From contig JANYDR010000036.1 of assembly GCA_025363495.1 (NCBI GenBank), positions 1-10,356 of the forward strand: 10,356 bases of DNA, in the 5' to 3' direction. Shown piece after piece: positions 7,033 to 10,356 of this stretch (the stretch's first letter is position 1; every line of letters begins with the position of its first letter). The notes beneath the pieces are model-generated. The model did no database searches. It saw only the letters and a list, made by a program, of their open reading frames with translations, and had not been told where the DNA came from. Source of the stretch: Cyclobacteriaceae bacterium (lineage in GTDB: Bacteria; Bacteroidota; Bacteroidia; Cytophagales; Cyclobacteriaceae). A program made the position numbers and the translations under genes.

Positions 7033-7061
7033 CAAGTTTAAAGCGGAAAGTGGAAAGCAAA
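7033..7061 (-). promoter_or_regulatory. Putative recX promoter (-33 TTTG and -7-like box)
   Basis: On the minus strand TTTG (7061-7058) is followed after 17 nt by TAAACTTG (7040-7033), five of six fixed positions of TAnnTTTG, ending 18 nt before the first recX ATG. The spacer is almost exactly the left arm of the inverted repeat at 7041-7058. Confidence 0.35.
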
Positions 7062-7159
7062 ATGCTCTGGAAAACAATCAATAGAATTTCTCTCTAATAT
7101 CCCCTGAAACGAAAAATTAATCTTATCGCTGGTGCGCGATAGCTTTTCACTTTAAGCTT
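7041..7159. repeat. Imperfect inverted repeat between recX and the YcxB-like gene
   Basis: The arms AAGCGGAAAGTGGAAAGC (7041-7058) and GCTTTTCACTTTAAGCTT (7142-7159) are inverted copies matching at 15 of 18 positions, 83 nt apart. The right arm directly abuts the TGA stop of the YcxB-like gene (7160-7162) and continues its run of short AAAGC-like units into the coding sequence. The left arm lies in the recX promoter spacer. The inner 83 nt contain no gene. It could be a small non-coding repeat element, or a transcript-end structure; the long loop and the lack of a T-run argue against a simple terminator. Confidence 0.45.
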
Positions 7160-7636
7160 TCAGCTTTTAATAAGTCCCTTAGTTCTCAGAATACTTACAA
7201 GAAACTTGCGTTCATTGTCGGTATTAAAAATCTTAAATGGAAGATGAATAAGCTGTGCCTTGTTAACAAATAACAGATAATAATCTTTGCCAACTTCCGC
7301 CCGCTGTATCTGATCCCACTTAAGTGGCATTCCTTCCCGCGCGTTTAGTTTCATTAATATTTGCTGACTGTTGATTTCGTATGAGAATCTTTCAAATAGC
7401 ATTTTTCCTTGCTCAAGTTGAGTGACCCCATAAAACTGAATCAGCCAAAAAAGCACAAACAATCCATACGCCAATACCCCGCCAACAATCCACCAAACGC
7501 TTGGTATCCAGAAATAAAGAAGACAAATCGCAACGGCTATGGGGATTGTCCACCACATTTTCAGAAGAATGCTTTTGAGGGCCATTTTGATGTATTCCTG
7601 CTTATCGAGACGATAATTTCGGGTCTTAATGATCAT
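7160..7636 (-). CDS. YcxB-like small membrane protein
   Basis: A 158-residue protein with two adjacent membrane helices (about 28-46 and 48-69, rich in Trp and Ile) after a short basic N-terminus. A C-terminal cytoplasmic beta-rich part (about 84-155) resembles the YcxB-like domain: FSYEINSQQILMKL (84-97), then GMPLKWDQIQRAEVGKDYYLLF (102-123), then LIHLPFKIF (129-137). The function of the family is unknown. The start is the ATG at 7636. The gene follows nadC by 49 nt on the same strand and may be read through from it, although a -7-like box also lies in the gap. The last codons blend into the right arm of an inverted repeat. Confidence 0.8.
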   Translation of the reverse strand: MIIKTRNYRLDKQEYIKMALKSILLKMWWTIPIAVAICLLYFWIPSVWWIVGGVLAYGLFVLFWLIQFYGVTQLEQGKMLFERFSYEINSQQILMKLNAREGMPLKWDQIQRAEVGKDYYLLFVNKAQLIHLPFKIFNTDNERKFLVSILRTKGLIKS

Positions 7637-7657
7637 AGTTAATTACTAAATGGGCCG

Positions 7658-7665
7658 CAAAGTTA
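7658..7665 (-). promoter_or_regulatory. Putative -7 box before the YcxB-like gene
   Basis: The minus strand reads TAACTTTG, a full match to TAnnTTTG, 21 nt before the ATG at 7636. A TTTG lies upstream (7681-7678), but only 12 nt away, which is too short for the usual 17-23 nt. If active, the gene can be expressed apart from nadC. Confidence 0.35.
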
Positions 7666-7685
7666 ACTGCCTGTTGGCAAACTGC

Positions 7686-8552
7686 CTACTGGGAAGAAAT
7701 GACTTTAAGGCTAAGGTCCAGGCTTTTGACTGAGTGCGTCAACGCCCCTACTGAAATATAATCTACTCCGCATTCGGCCACGGCTCGCAAGGTTGTTTCT
7801 GTGATACCGCCACTTGCTTCCGTTTCATATCTCCCATTAATGAGTTGCACGGCTGATCTCATATCATCAAGGCTCATGTTGTCCAGCATAACCACATCAA
7901 CACCTCCAACATCAACAATTTCTTTTACTTCTTTTAAGTTGCGTGTCTCTATTTCGATCTTAAGATCTTTGCCGATGCGCTGAAGATATTTTTTTGTGCT
8001 CTCAACCGCGGCCCTGATTCCTCCGGCCATATCAATATGATTGTCTTTCAGCATTACCATGCTATATAAGGCATAGCGATGATTCACTCCACCACCAATG
8101 AGCACTGCCCATTTTTCCATCATTCTGAAGTTAGGAGTAGTCTTACGCGTGTCCATCAATTTTGCCTTCGTGCCTTCAATCAATTGACAAAGCCGATGGG
8201 TATAGGTTGCAATACCACTCATGCGTTGCATACAATTTAATACAAGACGTTCCGCTGAAAGAATCGATCGTGCCGGTCCCTGAACTATGAATGCAACCTC
8301 TCCTTTAACGGCATTATCTCCATCTTTTTTAAAAAACTCTATTTCAAGAGACGGATCAACCTGCTTGAATATTTTATCAGCGAGATCGATTCCTGCAAGA
8401 ACTCCATTATCTTTAATTAGCAGTCGCGCCCGCACTCGTGTCTGTTCCGGTACCGATCCAAGAGTTGAATGATCTCCTTCACCGATGTCTTCGGATAGTG
8501 CGGATTGAATAAAGGACTGAATTGCTTGTGGAGTAATGTAGAAAGGGTACAT
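7686..8552 (-). CDS. nadC: Nicotinate-nucleotide pyrophosphorylase (carboxylating)
   Basis: A 288-residue protein of normal length. It converts quinolinate and PRPP to nicotinate mononucleotide with release of CO2 and pyrophosphate, the entry of de novo NAD synthesis. Motifs run through the whole protein: EDIGEGDHST (21-30), SAERLVLNCMQRMSGIAT (99-116), the quinolinate/phosphate-binding DTRKTTPNFR (134-143), GGGVNHRYAL (153-162), MLKDNHI (167-173), EIETRNL (200-206), VMLDNM (221-226), EASGGIT (245-251) and YISVGALTHSVKSLDLSLK (265-283). The ATG at 8552 is the only sensible start. It follows the DUF4783 gene after 23 nt, so the two are probably co-transcribed. nadA and nadB are not in the window, and no NadR/NrtR/NiaR-type operator is evident. 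Confidence 0.97.
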   Translation of the reverse strand: MYPFYITPQAIQSFIQSALSEDIGEGDHSTLGSVPEQTRVRARLLIKDNGVLAGIDLADKIFKQVDPSLEIEFFKKDGDNAVKGEVAFIVQGPARSILSAERLVLNCMQRMSGIATYTHRLCQLIEGTKAKLMDTRKTTPNFRMMEKWAVLIGGGVNHRYALYSMVMLKDNHIDMAGGIRAAVESTKKYLQRIGKDLKIEIETRNLKEVKEIVDVGGVDVVMLDNMSLDDMRSAVQLINGRYETEASGGITETTLRAVAECGVDYISVGALTHSVKSLDLSLKVISSQ

Positions 8553-8575
8553 GGAGTGTTAACCGCTCTATGCGA

Positions 8576-8965
8576 TTACTCTTTTACAAAACTGATTTCA
8601 TGTACGAGGTACTCTTCACCGACCTGGCGTACACGGATCAGAACATTATAATTGTCAGCACCGCTAATATAGCGACCAATAGAAAACTGGAGCCCGCCCT
8701 GTGATGATCCCATATGTACTATCGCGAAATCTTTTACGGGGTGCTTCTTAAAAAAGTCTTTTAAAACAAATTCCGACTGGGCCTTACTGTACGTGTTAAT
8801 ATTCCCTTCAAGGTTAATGTCTACACCTTGTGCAAATGATTTTACGAGTGCCGTGGCATCCCCCGCTTTTATGGCATCTTTCATCGGATTAAAAATCTCC
8901 GATTGAGCCTGCACAAGGACATTGGTGGCCAAAAGCATCCCCCATAAAACTGCTAAACGCTTCAT
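8576..8965 (-). CDS. Exported DUF4783-like protein
   Basis: A 129-residue protein with a Sec signal peptide (MKRLAVLWGM..., cut near VQA, about residue 20) and a small cystatin/NTF2-like domain that resembles DUF4783, a family common in Bacteroidota near nadC. Visible features are a helix with IKAGDATALVKSFAQGVDINL, then FVLKDFFKKHPVKDF, and C-terminal strands GGLQFSIGRYISG, YNVLIRVRQVGEEY and LVHEISFVKE. No catalytic residues stand out and the function is unknown. Three in-frame ATGs compete (8995, 8971, 8965). I prefer 8965 because it starts the signal peptide and stands 16 nt after a good -7 box; the ATG at 8971 has a GGAG 7 nt upstream and is a real alternative that adds two residues. It is the first gene before nadC, 23 nt apart. 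Confidence 0.85.
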   Translation of the reverse strand: MKRLAVLWGMLLATNVLVQAQSEIFNPMKDAIKAGDATALVKSFAQGVDINLEGNINTYSKAQSEFVLKDFFKKHPVKDFAIVHMGSSQGGLQFSIGRYISGADNYNVLIRVRQVGEEYLVHEISFVKE

Positions 8966-8981
8966 TGCCATATTTTCACTC

Positions 8982-9012
8982 CAAAAGTATGCCATTAAAT
9001 TCTCCCGGCCAA
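8982..9012 (-). promoter_or_regulatory. Putative promoter of the DUF4783-nadC operon
   Basis: On the minus strand TTG (9012-9010) is followed after 20 nt by TACTTTTG (8989-8982), a full match to the Bacteroidota pattern TTG-N17-23-TAnnTTTG. The box ends 16 nt before the preferred ATG at 8965. This is the most complete promoter match in the window. It would place the ATG at 8995 upstream of the transcript start, which rules that start out. Confidence 0.5.
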
Positions 9013-9050
9013 GATGGGCCCCTAAAGCATTAAATCCATCTTTCCGACGT

Positions 9051-9058
9051 TATATTTG
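9051..9058 (+). promoter_or_regulatory. Putative -7 box of gpmI
   Basis: TATATTTG matches TAnnTTTG fully and ends 17 nt before the ATG at 9076. No TTG lies 17-23 nt upstream. The 110-nt gap shared with the divergent DUF4783 gene has both boxes pointing outwards, with a GC-rich stretch (about 9004-9022) between them. Confidence 0.4.
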
Positions 9059-9075
9059 AGGTAAAATACAAACAT

Positions 9076-10356
9076 ATGAACAGTAAAGTGTTGTTGATGA
9101 TTCTTGATGGCTGGGGAATTGCAACCAATCTGAAAGTATCTGCTGTTGACCATGCCAGGACTCCCTATATTAATTCACTCTATAAAAAATATCCCCACAG
9201 CAAGTTAGAGGCATCCGGACTGGCTGTTGGTCTTCCTGAAGGCCAAATGGGTAATTCGGAAGTTGGTCATATGAATCTTGGGGCTGGCCGTATCGTCTAT
9301 CAGGACCTTGTCAAAATAAATAAAGCTGTTGACGATAAAGAACTTGACGATAATCCGGTTTTACTGGAAGCACTCAAGTATGCAAAGACAAGTAACAAGG
9401 CTGTTCATTTGATCGGACTATTATCAGATGGAGGAGTTCACTCCCACATCAACCATCTGAAAGGCATGTGCACAATTGCCAACAATAATGGAATCAAGGA
9501 TTTGTTCATTCATGCTTTTATGGACGGGCGTGACACCGATCCAAAAGGCGGCGCTGGCTATCTGAAAGATCTGCAAAGTCATCTTACCGGAACTTCCGGA
9601 AAAATTGCGAGTGTGATTGGCCGGTACTATTCCATGGACCGCGACAAGAGATGGGAACGTGTGAAACTTGCCTACGATTTATTAGTAAAAGGCGTGGGTG
9701 AAAAAACAACCGATGTCATCAAGGCCATTCAAAAATCATACGAAGCCGGAGTAACAGATGAATTTATAAAACCAATCGTTGCGACTGATGGAGGTGGCAA
9801 TCCTCTTGCTGTCATAAAAGAAGGCGACGTAGTGGTTTGTTTTAATTTCCGCACCGATCGCGGAAGAGAGATCACTCAGGTTCTTACTCAAAATGATTTC
9901 CCCGAGCAGGGAATGAAGAAATTGAATTTGTACTATGTCACCATGGCCAACTACGATGACTCTTTCGAAAATGTAAAAGTTATTTTCGATAAGGACAATC
10001 TCGTTAATACGCTGGGCGAAGTTTTGTCGAAGGCAGGTAAGAAACAAATTCGAATTGCGGAAACGGAGAAATATCCCCACGTAACTTTTTTCTTCAACGG
10101 AGGACGTGAAGAAGCATTTATTGGAGAAAGTCGCATCCTGGCCCCTTCTTCCAAAGTAGCCACATACGACCTTCAACCGGAGATGAGTGCGGCCGATATT
10201 CGCGACAAGATCATTCCGGAGTTAGAGAAGAAAGAAGCCGATTTCATTTGTTTGAACTTCGCCAACCCAGATATGGTTGGACATACAGGTGTTTTTGAGG
10301 CCGCTGTAAAAGCCGTGGAAACAGTCGACTTATGCAATCAGGCCGTAACGGAAGTT
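9076..10356 (+). CDS. gpmI: 2,3-bisphosphoglycerate-independent phosphoglycerate mutase (C-terminus beyond window)
   Basis: The first 427 codons of an enzyme usually a little over 500 residues long; it is cut only by the window edge. It interconverts 3- and 2-phosphoglycerate in glycolysis and gluconeogenesis, using two metal ions (often Mn) in the cytoplasm. Visible motifs are the metal-binding MILDGWGIA (8-16, Asp11), the catalytic serine in MGNSEVGHMN (58-67, Ser61), SDGGVHSH (117-124), MDGRDTDP (149-156), GRYYSMDRDKRWER (182-195), FNFRTDRGREI (256-266), AETEKYPHVTFFFNGG (328-343) and NFANPDMVGHTG (394-405, with Asp399 and His403 as likely metal ligands). No frameshift is seen. The ATG at 9076 gives the usual short lead into the first strand. 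No Shine-Dalgarno is visible, though a -7 box lies 17 nt upstream. Confidence 0.97.
   Translation, partial: MNSKVLLMILDGWGIATNLKVSAVDHARTPYINSLYKKYPHSKLEASGLAVGLPEGQMGNSEVGHMNLGAGRIVYQDLVKINKAVDDKELDDNPVLLEALKYAKTSNKAVHLIGLLSDGGVHSHINHLKGMCTIANNNGIKDLFIHAFMDGRDTDPKGGAGYLKDLQSHLTGTSGKIASVIGRYYSMDRDKRWERVKLAYDLLVKGVGEKTTDVIKAIQKSYEAGVTDEFIKPIVATDGGGNPLAVIKEGDVVVCFNFRTDRGREITQVLTQNDFPEQGMKKLNLYYVTMANYDDSFENVKVIFDKDNLVNTLGEVLSKAGKKQIRIAETEKYPHVTFFFNGGREEAFIGESRILAPSSKVATYDLQPEMSAADIRDKIIPELEKKEADFICLNFANPDMVGHTGVFEAAVKAVETVDLCNQAVTEV

Noticed and set aside
7665..7693. Imperfect tandem repeat AACTGCCTGTTGGC / AACTGCCTACTGGG
   Set aside because: 11 of 14 positions match, but the second copy overlaps the end of nadC and the unit is short; likely chance.
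9736..10176. 146-codon minus-strand open frame inside gpmI
   Set aside because: It is antisense to conserved gpmI motifs on the plus strand; there is no domain or start signal.

Overview
The window looks like an ordinary chromosomal segment from a Bacteroidota bacterium, most likely of the Cytophagales type. The evidence is indirect but consistent. The protein families present (a DUF4783 protein beside nadC, an exported RidA-like protein, a YcxB-like membrane protein, a YHS-domain lipid-free exported protein) are typical of that group. Most genes lack a Shine-Dalgarno sequence. Several start codons are preceded, 14-21 nt upstream, by boxes matching or nearly matching the Bacteroidota -7 promoter element TAnnTTTG. 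I see no rRNA, tRNA, CRISPR array, transposase, integrase or phage gene. Gene density is high and no gap between genes reaches 300 bases; the longest is about 145.

Layout. Minus strand, 1-3062: a large exported protein of unknown function that runs off the left edge, the L11 methyltransferase gene prmA (TTG start), and a RidA-family protein with a signal peptide directly upstream of prmA. Plus strand, 3130-3711: tag, 3-methyladenine DNA glycosylase I, divergent from ridA and convergent with the next operon with only 2 nt between stop codons. Minus strand, 3714-5901: a tightly packed three-gene unit of a DinB-fold protein, an ATP-grasp ligase-like protein and a LysE-type exporter, with gaps of 9 nt and 1 nt. 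Minus strand, 5971-7014: an exported YHS-domain protein and recX. Minus strand, 7160-8965: DUF4783 protein, nadC and a YcxB-like membrane protein, probably expressed in that order. Plus strand, 9076 to the right edge: gpmI, cofactor-independent phosphoglycerate mutase, divergent from the DUF4783-nadC unit.

Most of the content is housekeeping: translation (prmA), DNA repair and recombination control (tag, recX), NAD synthesis (nadC) and glycolysis (gpmI). The part most likely to be an undescribed pathway is the DinB / ATP-grasp / LysE operon. Its composition (a possible metal-dependent small-molecule enzyme, a carboxylate-amine ligase fold and a small-solute exporter) suggests synthesis and export of an amide-linked metabolite. 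This is inference from fold families and gene order; nothing in the sequence names the substrate.
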